Notes: a model not told the origin generated them from the sequence alone. Shown: positions 42,381-51,479, numbered from the stretch's first letter. The stretch: DNA of 64,000 bases from an uncultured Sutterella sp. (GCA_900545275.1 UQYG01000004.1:118758-182757); one strand, 5' to 3'. Numbers and translations: made by a program.

Positions 42381-43442
42381 ATGCCGCACTTTTTGGAAAC
42401 GCTCTACGAAGCGCAGAAAATCGCCTTCGCGCCCTTTCTCTTCAAGGCCGTCTCGGCCGCCCTCCAGACGGAGTTCCTGCCGGGGATCGTTCACCAGAAG
42501 TCTCCGAAGACCCCGCACGAATGGGCCGAAACGCTCGGACTCACCCCTTATGCGGTCGACGTGATGGCCGACATCCTCGTGAGTGCGCGCGTGCTCGCGC
42601 GCCGAGAGGACGGGACGCTCGAATCCACCCGCGTGGGAGACCTCCTCGTCCTCGACGAGATGACGCGCGTGAACTTTTTCTTTACGGACCGCACGAACTA
42701 CGCGGGGCTTGAAAAGACGCTCGACGCGCTCCTCGAAGGGCGTCCGGCGGGGCTTTCCGCCTTCAACGGCGACTGGAAGACGATCTACCCGCATCTGCCC
42801 GACCTTCCCGAAGACGCGCAGAAGGCGTGGTTCGCGTTCGACCACTTTCACTCCGACCGCGCCTACCGCGAGGCGATCGAGTGCCTCGACAAGCTCAAGG
42901 GCTTTTCGCATCTCGTCGACATCGGCGGCAACACGGGTCGCTTCACGAAGCTCTTTCTCGAAACCCACCCGAACGCCCGGGCGACCTTCGTGGACCTTCC
43001 AGCGCAGATTGAAAACCTCGCATGCCACGCCGAACTCGAATGCGTGCGCGAGCGAATCGACACCGTCGCGATCGACTGGCTTACGGACGCGCCCCTAACG
43101 GGCACCGAAGAGGCGGACCTCTACTGGATGAGTCAGTTTCTCGACTGCTTCAGTCTCGACGAAGCCCGCTCGATTCTCCTCCGCACCGCCCGCGCCATGA
43201 AGGCGGGCGCGAAACTCGCCGTTCTCGAGCCTCTCGTCGACGAACAGCGCCACGAAGCGGCGGCGCTCTCGCTTGCCGCCACGAGCCTCTACTTCACGGT
43301 GATGGCCAACGGCAATTCCCGCTTCTTCCACGGCGACGAACTGCGGCGCCTTTTTGCGGAGAGCGGCCTTCGCATCGTTTCCGAGACGCCCAACCTCGGC
43401 ATCAGCCATACGTTCTTCATTCTGGAAAAGGACTCAAAGTGA
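42381..43442 (+). CDS. SAM-dependent class I methyltransferase (O-methyltransferase type)
   Basis: 353 residues from ATG 42381. N-terminal helical winged-helix-like dimerisation region, then SAM motif I VDIGGNTGRFTKLFL (about residue 187), FVDLPAQIEN (motif II) and LAVLEPLVDE. Resembles small-molecule O-methyltransferases, including those in aryl-polyene clusters. It lies 20 bp after the PPTase-like gene and overlaps the next gene by GTGA. Confidence 0.82.
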   Translation: MPHFLETLYEAQKIAFAPFLFKAVSAALQTEFLPGIVHQKSPKTPHEWAETLGLTPYAVDVMADILVSARVLARREDGTLESTRVGDLLVLDEMTRVNFFFTDRTNYAGLEKTLDALLEGRPAGLSAFNGDWKTIYPHLPDLPEDAQKAWFAFDHFHSDRAYREAIECLDKLKGFSHLVDIGGNTGRFTKLFLETHPNARATFVDLPAQIENLACHAELECVRERIDTVAIDWLTDAPLTGTEEADLYWMSQFLDCFSLDEARSILLRTARAMKAGAKLAVLEPLVDEQRHEAAALSLAATSLYFTVMANGNSRFFHGDELRRLFAESGLRIVSETPNLGISHTFFILEKDSK

Positions 43443-43873
43443 CAAACAAACTTCCCCGCGCGCTTCTCTCCGACGTCGCGCTTTCGATTTCACTCGGCGA
43501 CTACGCGGCCGCCGCGGCCCTACTCGGCCGCGACGAAGACTTTCTCTCCTCGGCCGTCGTGGCGCAGTACCGCGGTCTGACGGCGGCGGGGCTCGGCAAC
43601 CTCCCCGTCGCGGAAGCGAAGCTTCGCGAGGCCCTCGCGCTTCTGGCGCTCCGCGCCGACGGCACGGCTTCGCCCGACGACGCGGAACTCGCGCTCTACG
43701 CCAAGGGGGCGCCCAAGAAGCCCACTCCCGTCTCGCCCGCGCTCGAAGCGATCGCGCCCCACGTGGCGCTCCTTCTCGTTCGCCGCTCGCTCGTCTTCAC
43801 GCTCGAAGCCTTCGGCGAAACGGAAAAGGCCGAGGCGGAACGCCGCCTTCTTCCCGAAGCCTGGCGTCTCTGA
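43439..43873 (+). CDS. Small helical (TPR-like) protein of unknown function
   Basis: 144 residues from GTG 43439, which overlaps the methyltransferase stop. All-helical with repeated Ala/Leu-rich helices (ALLSDVALSISLGDYAAAAALLG, YRGLTAAGLGNLPVAEAKLREAL; landmarks), suggesting a TPR-type scaffold. Co-translated with the methyltransferase. Family not recognised. Confidence 0.65.
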   Translation: MTNKLPRALLSDVALSISLGDYAAAAALLGRDEDFLSSAVVAQYRGLTAAGLGNLPVAEAKLREALALLALRADGTASPDDAELALYAKGAPKKPTPVSPALEAIAPHVALLLVRRSLVFTLEAFGETEKAEAERRLLPEAWRL

Positions 43874-43900
43874 GAACCGCCCGGACGTCGGTTTCCGCGG

Positions 43901-43929
43901 GGCCGCTCCTTTCGGGGCGGCCTTTTTTT
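43901..43929 (+). terminator. Rho-independent terminator
   Basis: GGCCGCTCC-TTTC-GGGGCGGCC (one G-T pair) followed by seven T. Confidence 0.93.
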
Positions 43930-44061
43930 GCGCGCCCTCCCGGACCTTTGCGAAAACGCAAAGCCTTTCGGCAGGAGGCCCTAAGCCCTTCGAGACGGTG
44001 CGGACGTAAACTAGAAAAATTCCGTTTGCGCCCCGCGCGCCAACTTCATGAGGAGAAATCT

Positions 44062-45264
44062 ATGATCCGCCCCTTCCGTCCGGAAGTCTGCTTCCCGGAA
44101 ACCCTTGAAGTCTTCGACGAACTCGTCGAATTCCGTCACGACCTGCACCAGCACCCCGAACTCGCCTTCGAAACGACGCGCACCTGCGGAAAGATCGTTG
44201 AGAAGCTTCGCGCCTGGGGCGTCGACGAAATCGACACCACGACCGTTCCGGGCGCCGTGATCGCCGTCGTCAAGGGGAACCGCCCGGGCAAGACCGTGGC
44301 CCTTCGCGGGGACATCGACGCGCTCCCGATGCCGGACAACTCCGACAATCCCTGGAAGAGCTGTGAAGCGGGCCGTTGCCACGCCTGCGGCCACGACGGC
44401 CACACGACCTGGACGCTCGGCGCCCTCTACGTTCTCACCCGCCGCCGCGACTTCCCCGGCCAGGTGGTCGGCATCTTCCAGCCCGCCGAAGAATCGGGCG
44501 GCGGCGCCGCGGCCATTGCAAACTCCGGCATCTTCGAGAAGTACGGCATCTGCGAAATCTACGGCGGCCACGACGAAGGGACGCGCGACAAGGGCGTCTT
44601 CGGCTTCCGCGTCGGTCCCGCCATGGCTTCGGTCGACTTCTTCTACATCACCGTGACCGGCCAGGGCACGCACGGCGCCCGTCCGCACCTCGGCCACGAT
44701 CCGGTCCCCGTCGCCGCGGAAATCATCTCCGCCCTGCAGACGCTCGTTTCCCGCCGCGTCGACCCGATCGAAAAGGCCGTGGTCTCCGTCTGCTCCGTGA
44801 ACGCCGGCAACTACAACGCTCCGAACGTCATTCCCGCCGTCGCCACGATGAGCGGCACGGTGCGCACCTTCAACGAAGACGTCCGCACGCTCATTTCGAC
44901 GGAACTTCCCCGCATCGCCGAGGGCGTTGCCGAAGCCTGCGGCTGCAAGGCCGAAGTGACCTACGAAAAGCAGACCCCGGCCGTCATCAACCATCCCTTG
45001 ACGACCAAGGTTTTGAGCGACTACGTGCGCAAGCACTTCGGCGACGACGCCGCGGACGAAAACTTCCCGATCTCGATGGGCGGCGACGACTTCGCCGAAT
45101 ACCAGTTCAAGGTCCCGGGCTCGATCATCCGCGTGGGCGTGCGCGACGAAGCGCACACCTTCTCGATCCACAACAACCGCTTCGACTTCAACGACGAAGT
45201 CCTCGCCATGGCCTCGACCCTCTTCGCCGGCGTCGCGCTCGAACGCCTTGAAGCGCTTGCCTGA
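44062..45264 (+). CDS. M20D-family metallo-amidohydrolase (hippurate/N-acyl-amino-acid hydrolase-like)
   Basis: 400 residues with AGGAGA before the ATG. Metal site CHACGHDGHTTW, with FRHDLHQHPELAFE and QPAEESGGG, and the second-domain motif GQGTHGARPHLGHDPV. These mark peptidase family M20D, which cleaves N-acyl amino acids, hippurate or indole-acyl conjugates with a di-metal centre. No signal peptide. First gene of a region of hydrolases and uptake systems. Confidence 0.9.
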   Translation: MIRPFRPEVCFPETLEVFDELVEFRHDLHQHPELAFETTRTCGKIVEKLRAWGVDEIDTTTVPGAVIAVVKGNRPGKTVALRGDIDALPMPDNSDNPWKSCEAGRCHACGHDGHTTWTLGALYVLTRRRDFPGQVVGIFQPAEESGGGAAAIANSGIFEKYGICEIYGGHDEGTRDKGVFGFRVGPAMASVDFFYITVTGQGTHGARPHLGHDPVPVAAEIISALQTLVSRRVDPIEKAVVSVCSVNAGNYNAPNVIPAVATMSGTVRTFNEDVRTLISTELPRIAEGVAEACGCKAEVTYEKQTPAVINHPLTTKVLSDYVRKHFGDDAADENFPISMGGDDFAEYQFKVPGSIIRVGVRDEAHTFSIHNNRFDFNDEVLAMASTLFAGVALERLEALA

Positions 45265-45288
45265 CGATTCTCGGCGTCGCTTATGACA

Positions 45289-45324
45289 AAAACCCGCAGC
45301 TTCGCGAGAGGCTGCGGGTTTTCT
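45289..45324 (+). terminator. Terminator, probably bidirectional
   Basis: AACCCGCAGC / GCTGCGGGTT stem with A-run before and TTCTC after; lies between convergent genes. Confidence 0.85.
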
Positions 45325-45344
45325 CATGATCGGGAAAAGAAGAA

Positions 45345-45812
45345 TCAGGCTTCGGTCTTTTCAGCCGGCGCTTCGGCGGCGGCTTCCTCAACCTTTTCTT
45401 CCTTCTTGGCGCGGCGCGTCGTCTTGTGAGGAACTTCCTTCACCGGCGCAGCTTCCTCGGAGGCTTCGGCTTCGACGACTTCCTTTTCTTCGGATTCGGC
45501 TTCCTTTTCGCCGGCCTCTTCCTCGTCTTCGTTCTCTTCAGCCTCTTCGTCTTCGGCTTCTTCGGACTCTTCCTCCTGCATGTCGGAGAAAAGCGAACAA
45601 ACCTTGTCGTGCATACGGGTGAGATGATCCTCGGCGAGCATCGTGATCATGTTGTAGTCGGCCGTGGCGACGCGCACGATGGCGTCTTCAATGTACTCTT
45701 CGACCGAGTCGTAGCCGATCATTTCGGCGATGTCGCGCAAGTTCTTGAAATCCCCCTTGTGGATCTGGATCTCAATCGTGCGGATTTTTTTCTTGTCGGA
45801 TTTCTTACCCAT
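45345..45812 (-). CDS. Small protein with ribbon-helix-helix-like N-terminus and long acidic tail
   Basis: 155 residues from ATG 45812 (CAGGAG upstream). Residues 1-65 (KKIRTIEIQIHKGDFKNLRD, then IAEMIGYDSVEEYIEDAIVR) could be a ribbon-helix-helix DNA-binding fold. Residues about 90-155 are Glu/Ala-rich with a short basic patch (HKTTRRAKKEEK). No close family recognised. The upstream region contains a nested inverted repeat with a T-rich tract on this strand, so expression may be regulated at the leader. Confidence 0.6.
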   Translation of the reverse strand: MGKKSDKKKIRTIEIQIHKGDFKNLRDIAEMIGYDSVEEYIEDAIVRVATADYNMITMLAEDHLTRMHDKVCSLFSDMQEEESEEAEDEEAEENEDEEEAGEKEAESEEKEVVEAEASEEAAPVKEVPHKTTRRAKKEEKVEEAAAEAPAEKTEA

Positions 45813-45840
45813 GATCAAACGACTCCTGAAAAATAAAAAC

Positions 45841-45932
45841 ATGTCCGGAGGGGGAGTCAGTTTAGACCGCCCGCCGGCTTTCGTGTCGGGCGGAAATAAT
45901 TATTTACCTCCAGACATCTAACCTTTTGTCAA
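45841..45932 (-). promoter_or_regulatory. Nested inverted repeats upstream of the RHH-like gene
   Basis: Outer arms ATGTCCGGAGG (45841-45851) and CCTCCAGACAT (45907-45917); inner arms CCGCCCG / CGGGCGG (45867-45893). Read on the reverse strand the structure is followed by GTTTTTATTTTTC and then the ribosome-binding site. A perfect -35 (TTGACA, 45932-45927) sits just upstream. Attenuator-like leader or operator; the sequence alone cannot decide. Confidence 0.45.
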
Positions 45933-46096
45933 GAACAATTCTCGATAACCCGCATGACTTTGGATGCCCGGGAAAAACTTTTCGAGACTTCCTCGGACCT
46001 GCGTGGCAGAATTGAGCAAGAAACCCTCGAACGAAGCGACGCGGAGAATCCCCTTTTGCGCCGCTTCATTCTCAATTTACAAAAGGAGTCCCCCGC

Positions 46097-46342
46097 ATGC
46101 ACGCATTCGCCAACGCTTTCGAGAGAAAGTGGTTCTGGGTGTTCATGGTGATCTGGGCGTTCATCATGCTGCCCCTGCCCATTTTCTACGACACGGAATA
46201 CAACCCGAGCTTCTTCGGCGTTCCCCTCTTCATTTACGGGTGGCTCGTCTACGGAATCTTCACGATTTGCATGATCGGCGTTTGGGCGCACTCCTGCCTC
46301 AAGCGCCCCGAATATCACGAATTTGACGACGAGGAAGCCTGA
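46097..46342 (+). CDS. Small two-helix membrane partner of the sodium:solute symporter
   Basis: 81 residues with AAGGAG upstream. Two membrane helices (WFWVFMVIWAFIMLPLPIF and IYGWLVYGIFTICMIGVWAHS). Size, topology and position match the small YhdT/DUF-type subunits found in front of SSS-family symporters. Stop overlaps the symporter start as TGATG. Confidence 0.8.
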   Translation: MHAFANAFERKWFWVFMVIWAFIMLPLPIFYDTEYNPSFFGVPLFIYGWLVYGIFTICMIGVWAHSCLKRPEYHEFDDEEA

Positions 46343-47838
46343 TGCAGCACACCATCGACACGGTCAGCATGACGGGGCCATTCCTTACCGTCATCATTCT
46401 CTACTGTCTCATTCTGACGGGTCTCGGCTGGTACGGTTCTCAGAAAAACCGTTCGCTTTCCGACTTCTTCACGATGTCCGGGAAGGCCGGGGCCATTCTT
46501 ACGGGCGTCGCCTACTTCTCGACCCAGTACTCCATGTCGACCTTCATGGGCGTGCCGGGCTCGATCTACCACGTGGGCTACGCCGGGATGTCCGTCTCGG
46601 TGCCGGGCATCGCCTTCTCGATGCTCATCCCCGCGCTCCTCGTGGGCCGTCGCCTCATCACGCTCGGTCACCGCTACAAGATGCTCACGATGGCGGACTA
46701 CCTCGCCGACCGTTATGAGTCGACGGGCATCCGCGGGCTTCTCGCCGTCCTCATGCTCGTCTTCCTCGTCTCGATGATGGGCGCGCAGACGATCGGCGGC
46801 GGCGTCATCTTCACGACCTACACGGGCGCGCCCGAATGGGTCGGGATCACCGTCATGGGCGTCACCGTGATTCTCTACTGCATGGCGGGCGGCATCCGCT
46901 CGATCATGCTCACCGACCTGATCCAGGGCGTCCTCATGGTCGTGACGGCGGTGGTCACCTTCTTCGTGTCGCTTGAATTGGGCGGCGGTCTCGACGTCAT
47001 CAACGCCAAGCTCGCGGCCATGGACACGAACTACGTGAGCTTCCCGGGCCACAACAACAGCTATCCCTGGCAGAACTACGTCTCGATGATCGTGATGTGG
47101 TCCTTCTTCGCGATCGGTCAGCCGCATCTCTTCACGAAGTTCTTCACGATGAAGGACCACAAGACGATGTTCAAGGCCGTGATCCTCGGCACGCTCGGCA
47201 TGTGGTTCTCCGCCTCCTTCATTGAATGGTGCGGCGTCACGGGCATCATCGCCTTCCCGGGCCTGGAAGGGAAGAATTCCGACTTCGTTGTTCCGCTCAT
47301 TCTGCAGGGCGGCCTCTCGCCGGTTCTCTCGTCCCTCATGGTGGCGGGCATCTTCTCGGCGGGCATGTCGACAATTTCGTCGTTGCTTCTTACGGCCACG
47401 TCCGCCGCGTCGCGCGACCTCTATCAGAAGATTCTGAAGCGTGACGCCACCGACGAAGAAACGTGGCGCCTCTCGAAGGTGATCACGGTCGTCCTCGGCA
47501 TCATCGCGATCGGCATCGGCATCTCGAAGCCCGGCTCGATCTTCCAGATCGTCCTCTTCGCCTTCGGCGGCCTCGGCATCTGGGCGGCCCCGATTCTGCT
47601 CGGCATGTACTGGCGCCGCGCCACGACGACGAGCGTCTACGTGGGCGTCATCGCCGCGGAAATCCTCTACGTCCTCATCACGCTCGAATTCCCGAGCTGG
47701 TCCTTCGGCTTCAATCCGCTGATCGTCGCCTGGGTCTTCGCGATGGTCGTGATGATCCTCGTGAGTCTCGTGACGAAGCCCGTGTCGGAAGCGACGATCC
47801 GCCGTCACTTCGACGACCTCGACCGTCACGCCGACTGA
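46342..47838 (+). CDS. Sodium:solute symporter (SSS family)
   Basis: 498 residues, about 13 membrane helices. SSS signatures YFSTQYSMSTFMGVPG, GGGVIFTTYTGAPEWVG and SAGMSTISSLLLTATSAASRDLYQK. The architecture is like pantothenate or monocarboxylate symporters. Substrate unknown; the next gene, a creatininase-family amidohydrolase, suggests a cyclic amide or guanidino-type compound. Confidence 0.9.
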   Translation: MQHTIDTVSMTGPFLTVIILYCLILTGLGWYGSQKNRSLSDFFTMSGKAGAILTGVAYFSTQYSMSTFMGVPGSIYHVGYAGMSVSVPGIAFSMLIPALLVGRRLITLGHRYKMLTMADYLADRYESTGIRGLLAVLMLVFLVSMMGAQTIGGGVIFTTYTGAPEWVGITVMGVTVILYCMAGGIRSIMLTDLIQGVLMVVTAVVTFFVSLELGGGLDVINAKLAAMDTNYVSFPGHNNSYPWQNYVSMIVMWSFFAIGQPHLFTKFFTMKDHKTMFKAVILGTLGMWFSASFIEWCGVTGIIAFPGLEGKNSDFVVPLILQGGLSPVLSSLMVAGIFSAGMSTISSLLLTATSAASRDLYQKILKRDATDEETWRLSKVITVVLGIIAIGIGISKPGSIFQIVLFAFGGLGIWAAPILLGMYWRRATTTSVYVGVIAAEILYVLITLEFPSWSFGFNPLIVAWVFAMVVMILVSLVTKPVSEATIRRHFDDLDRHAD

Positions 47839-47899
47839 CGCACAACCTTCTTCTTTCCGGAAAGCCGCCCCGCGCGGCTTTCCCTCTTTGAGGCGCATC

Positions 47900-48679
47900 A
47901 TGAAGCTTGCTCATCTCTCCTGGCACAAGGCCGAACCGATTTTGCAAAACCCCGACACGCTCGTCGTCATCCCCGTGGGGAGCACCGAACAGCACGGCCC
48001 CGTGGGACCGCTCGGCACCGACTGGCTCATCCCCGAATGGATCGTCAACGAAATGGAAAAGCGCTGCGACATCCTCGTCACGCCCGTCGTGCCCTTCGGC
48101 GTCGCGACGCACCACACGTCGTTTCCCGGCACGATCGACATGGGGCTCGACACGATGACGGGGATCTTCCGCGGCATCTTCGAAAGTCTCACTCGCCACG
48201 GCGCGCGGCGCTTCCTCATCGTCAACGGCCACGGCGGCAACGACCCCGCCATCGAACGCGCGGGACTTGAAATCGCGCGCAAGACGGGCGCGCTCGTCGC
48301 GCTTCTCAACTGGTGGAGCATCGCCCCGCAGCTCAATCCCGAGTGGACGACCGGGCACGGCGACGCGCAGGAAGTCTCCGCGATGGCCTACATTCACCCC
48401 GAATTCGTCGACCTCAAGGACTGCCCCGAAACCCGCGCGAACAACCTCTCGGACGAGCTCGTCTTCACGCACCTCTCGAGCCTCAAATTCCGCGGCGCCA
48501 ACGTGAAGCTCGTGCGCGACATCCGACTCGGGATTCCCGAGGGCGGCTACGGCGGCATCGCGAGCGAAAAGGCCACGGCCGAATGGGGCGAAGCGATGAT
48601 GCCCGCGATCGTCGACTACTTCTGCGAATTCGCCGACGCCTTCCGCAAAATCCCGCTCGACCGTCCGAACGAAAGGTAA
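47900..48679 (+). CDS. Creatininase-family amidohydrolase
   Basis: 259 residues from ATG 47900 with GAGGCGC upstream; a TTG at 47888 is an alternative. Family motif PVGSTEQHGPVGPLGTD (metal His and Asp), HHTSFPGTIDMGLDT, NGHGGNDPAIER and the catalytic GHGDAQEVS. Enzymes of this fold hydrolyse creatinine, formamido- or related amides. Its position 61 bp after the symporter suggests that the transported compound is hydrolysed here. Confidence 0.87.
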   Translation: MKLAHLSWHKAEPILQNPDTLVVIPVGSTEQHGPVGPLGTDWLIPEWIVNEMEKRCDILVTPVVPFGVATHHTSFPGTIDMGLDTMTGIFRGIFESLTRHGARRFLIVNGHGGNDPAIERAGLEIARKTGALVALLNWWSIAPQLNPEWTTGHGDAQEVSAMAYIHPEFVDLKDCPETRANNLSDELVFTHLSSLKFRGANVKLVRDIRLGIPEGGYGGIASEKATAEWGEAMMPAIVDYFCEFADAFRKIPLDRPNER

Positions 48680-48719
48680 AATCTGCGTTTTGTCCCGATT
48701 TCCTTTCCAGAGAACTCTT

Positions 48720-50351
48720 ATGACTTTCCCTGCCGACAGCGCCCGTTTCACTGAAATCCTCGAAGCGACGCTCCGCGACCTCGTCCGCACGGGCGAGCGC
48801 CTCTCGAACGACAACGAAACGAAAGCGTTCGATCTTCTCGAAGAGCGCTTTCGCGCAACGGGCGCCGAGGTGAAAAGGGAAACCGTGCCGCTTTTCGTCT
48901 CAACCGTTCCGCACGCGCACCTCGAAGTGAACGGCGAGACGTTGCGCGCTCAAGGGAACGCCATGACGGCCCCCGTCACGACGGGCGCGGGCGGATCCCG
49001 GCGTTTCCGCGTGACGGGAAAGCCCGTTCCCTGGACGGACGACATCAAGGCTCCCGAAGAACCCGCGGTCGCGGTCGTGACGGGCCTCGCGAACCTCGGA
49101 ATTCTGCGCCGCGCGGAGCGCCTCGGCTTTGCGGGCGTTCTCTTCGTCACGGGCGAGCGCATCCACCGCATGATCGTCTCCGACGTCTGGGGCAGTCCCG
49201 TTCCGGGCGTCGAAGACCGCTACGTCTCGATTCCGAACGCTTCGATCGACAATGCGACGGCCGAGCGCCTCGGCGACGGTCCCGTGACGCTCGAAATCGA
49301 AACGGAAAGCCGCTGGATCGCGAGCCCCGTGCTCACCGCCACGCTTCCCGGGACGGAATCGGACCGATACGCGCTTCTTACGGGCCACATCGACAGCTGG
49401 GGCGCCGGTGCGATCGACAACGCTTCGGGTCTCGCCGCCTCGACGGCGATTCTCGACACCCTTGCCGAAACGCCTCACCCGTACGGCCTCAAGGTGGTCG
49501 TCTGGTCGGGGCACAGCCACGGACGCTATGCGGGAAGCACCGCCTGGTGCGACCGGCACGTTTCCGAACTCGCCCGAAGCGCCTTCCTGCACGTGAATCT
49601 CGACTGCCTCGGCATGGCGGGCTCGACGCTCTACGGCTTCGCCCCGGCGATGCCTTCGACCGAAGGCCTTGCGCGCCGCGCGCTCGCCCTCCCCGAAGGC
49701 GAGACCGTTCGCTTCACGCGCTTCAACCGTTCCTGCGACCAGTCCTTCCTTGCGCTCGGGATTCCGAGCGTCTTCTCGAACGTTTCGCTCGTGCCGCCCG
49801 ATCCGAAGCTCGCCGTGGCGGGCCTTGCGGGCGGCTACGGGGACCGTTGGCACTCGGACGACGACACCGAAGAAGGCATCGACCGGGCGTTTCTCCTGCG
49901 CGACGCCCTCGCGGGTCTTCGCGCGGTGACGGAAGCCCTCGAACGAGGCCCCGAAGCGCTCTCGGCCGCCGCGGAATGGCGGGACTTTTCGAGCCGCACG
50001 CTCAAGGCCGTCCATGACGCGATGAAGAAGCTCAGCGCGACTAACGAAGGCATGCTCTACTGCCGCGCGGACGTCTGGGGCACATACATCGATCTTCTCA
50101 TCGAGACGGAAATGCGTCTGCAGGGCCTTACCGACGACGAGGCGGATGCCTTCCTGCGGCGTCTCATCGCGGTTTCCTACACGTCCGACGACGCCGGACG
50201 CTACGACCCCGCGGGGATCGACGCCGTGACGCCCTTCGAGCGCGAAGTGAAGGCCCTGCTCGGCGAAACGGAATTCTCGCACGCCCGCGCGACGGCGCTT
50301 CTTCGCAGCCTCAATTCGCTCGAGCGCAAAATCGCCCGTCTTTTGCCCTGA
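48720..50351 (+). CDS. M28-like peptidase fold protein lacking the usual Glu pair
   Basis: 543 residues from ATG 48720 (AGAGAAC upstream). An N-terminal PA-like insert is followed by the M28 core: GHIDSWGAGAIDNASG (zinc His and Asp) at about residue 223, then VVWSGHSHGRYAGSTAW where classical M28 aminopeptidases have an acidic Glu-Glu. Later HVNLDCLGMAG and WHSDDDTEEGID complete the core. It is not exported. Either a subfamily with altered chemistry or a non-peptidase hydrolase; the substrate may be related to the neighbouring amidohydrolases. Confidence 0.75.
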   Translation: MTFPADSARFTEILEATLRDLVRTGERLSNDNETKAFDLLEERFRATGAEVKRETVPLFVSTVPHAHLEVNGETLRAQGNAMTAPVTTGAGGSRRFRVTGKPVPWTDDIKAPEEPAVAVVTGLANLGILRRAERLGFAGVLFVTGERIHRMIVSDVWGSPVPGVEDRYVSIPNASIDNATAERLGDGPVTLEIETESRWIASPVLTATLPGTESDRYALLTGHIDSWGAGAIDNASGLAASTAILDTLAETPHPYGLKVVVWSGHSHGRYAGSTAWCDRHVSELARSAFLHVNLDCLGMAGSTLYGFAPAMPSTEGLARRALALPEGETVRFTRFNRSCDQSFLALGIPSVFSNVSLVPPDPKLAVAGLAGGYGDRWHSDDDTEEGIDRAFLLRDALAGLRAVTEALERGPEALSAAAEWRDFSSRTLKAVHDAMKKLSATNEGMLYCRADVWGTYIDLLIETEMRLQGLTDDEADAFLRRLIAVSYTSDDAGRYDPAGIDAVTPFEREVKALLGETEFSHARATALLRSLNSLERKIARLLP

Positions 50352-50409
50352 ACGGCCTGAAAAAAGCGCGGTTCGGCAATCTTTTCTCGGGATTTTCGCC
50401 CGCGCATGC

Positions 50410-50415
50410 TACAAT
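50410..50415 (+). promoter_or_regulatory. Candidate -10 (TGCTACAAT) for the TRAP operon
   Basis: 39 bases before the dctP GTG; CGGGA lies 22 bp upstream as at 37481-37508. Confidence 0.45.
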
Positions 50416-50454
50416 TTTTGGAATTTCCATCCCACTCCTTTCCCGAGGTCAGCC

Positions 50455-51456
50455 GTGAAGTCTCTTCTCTGCGCCACACTTTCCGCCGTCTTTCTTGCGG
50501 TCGCCCCGCAGGCCGACGCCGCCGACTTTGACAACCTTACGATCCGCCTGGCCCACACGGCCGCGGTTTCTCACGCCCACCACGAGGCGGCGCAGCTCTT
50601 TGCGAAGAACGTCGCCGAACGCACGGGCAACAAAGTGAAGGTCGAGGTCTATCCCGCGGGCGAACTGGGCGACCAGCCGTCGCTTGCGGAACAGGTGACG
50701 CTAGGCGCGCTTGACATGGCCGTCGTCTCGCTCGGCAACATGGCGATGTACTCGAAGAAGCTGAACGCCATGACGGCGCCCTTCCTCTTTGAAGACTACG
50801 ACCACGCCCACCGCGTGATCGACGGCTTCGTCATGGACTGGATGAACCAGGGCCTCGCCGAACACGACTGCGTGGGTCTGTCGATGTTCGACTACGGCTT
50901 CCGCCAGACGACGACGCAGGACATCGTCGTCAACAAGGCCGAAGACCTCAAGGGCGTCAAGATCCGCGTGCCGCCCTCCACGGGGCTTCTCGCCGCCTTC
51001 GACGCGATCGGCGCCAACACGCAGCGCATCGCCTACTCCGAGCTCTACACGTCCCTGAAGCAGGGTGTCGTCGCGGCCGAGGAAAACCCGGTCTTCACGA
51101 TTCTCGCCGACTCGCTCTTTGAAACCCAGAATCAGCTCGCGCTCACGAATCACTATTTCGACTGCCAGATTCTGCTCGCCAACAAGATGTTCTTCGACGG
51201 GCTCTCGCCCGAACTTCAGGCCATCCTGAAGGAAGAGGCCGTCAAGGCGCAGAACCTCACGCGCGAGCGCATCTCCCACGGCGAAGCCGCCGTCGTGGAG
51301 GAACTCAAGAAAAAGGGCATGAACGTGACCGTGCCCGACCGCGAATCGTTCGTTCGCCTCATGCAGCCCGCCTACGACAAGGTGGGCGAGCTCGCCGGCA
51401 AGGAAGAAATGGCGAAGCTCCTCAAGGCCATCGACGCCGCACGCACCGCGAAGTGA
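50455..51456 (+). CDS. TRAP transporter substrate-binding protein (DctP family)
   Basis: 333 residues from GTG 50455 with GAGG upstream. Signal peptide to about QADAADF. DctP features: LAHTAAVSHAHHEAAQLFAKNV, VEVYPAGELGDQ and the conserved selector region GVKIRVPPSTG, including the Arg that binds carboxylate ligands. Periplasmic receptor for a carboxylate substrate. A terminator-like hairpin follows before the permease genes. Confidence 0.92.
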   Translation: MKSLLCATLSAVFLAVAPQADAADFDNLTIRLAHTAAVSHAHHEAAQLFAKNVAERTGNKVKVEVYPAGELGDQPSLAEQVTLGALDMAVVSLGNMAMYSKKLNAMTAPFLFEDYDHAHRVIDGFVMDWMNQGLAEHDCVGLSMFDYGFRQTTTQDIVVNKAEDLKGVKIRVPPSTGLLAAFDAIGANTQRIAYSELYTSLKQGVVAAEENPVFTILADSLFETQNQLALTNHYFDCQILLANKMFFDGLSPELQAILKEEAVKAQNLTRERISHGEAAVVEELKKKGMNVTVPDRESFVRLMQPAYDKVGELAGKEEMAKLLKAIDAARTAK

Positions 51457-51479
51457 CGCTCCGCGCCCTCTGACGCAAC

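Noticed and set aside
46315..47901. Long reverse frame opposite the sodium:solute symporter
   Set aside because: Extreme Asp/Glu/Arg/His composition and no family motif; shadow of a GC-rich membrane gene.
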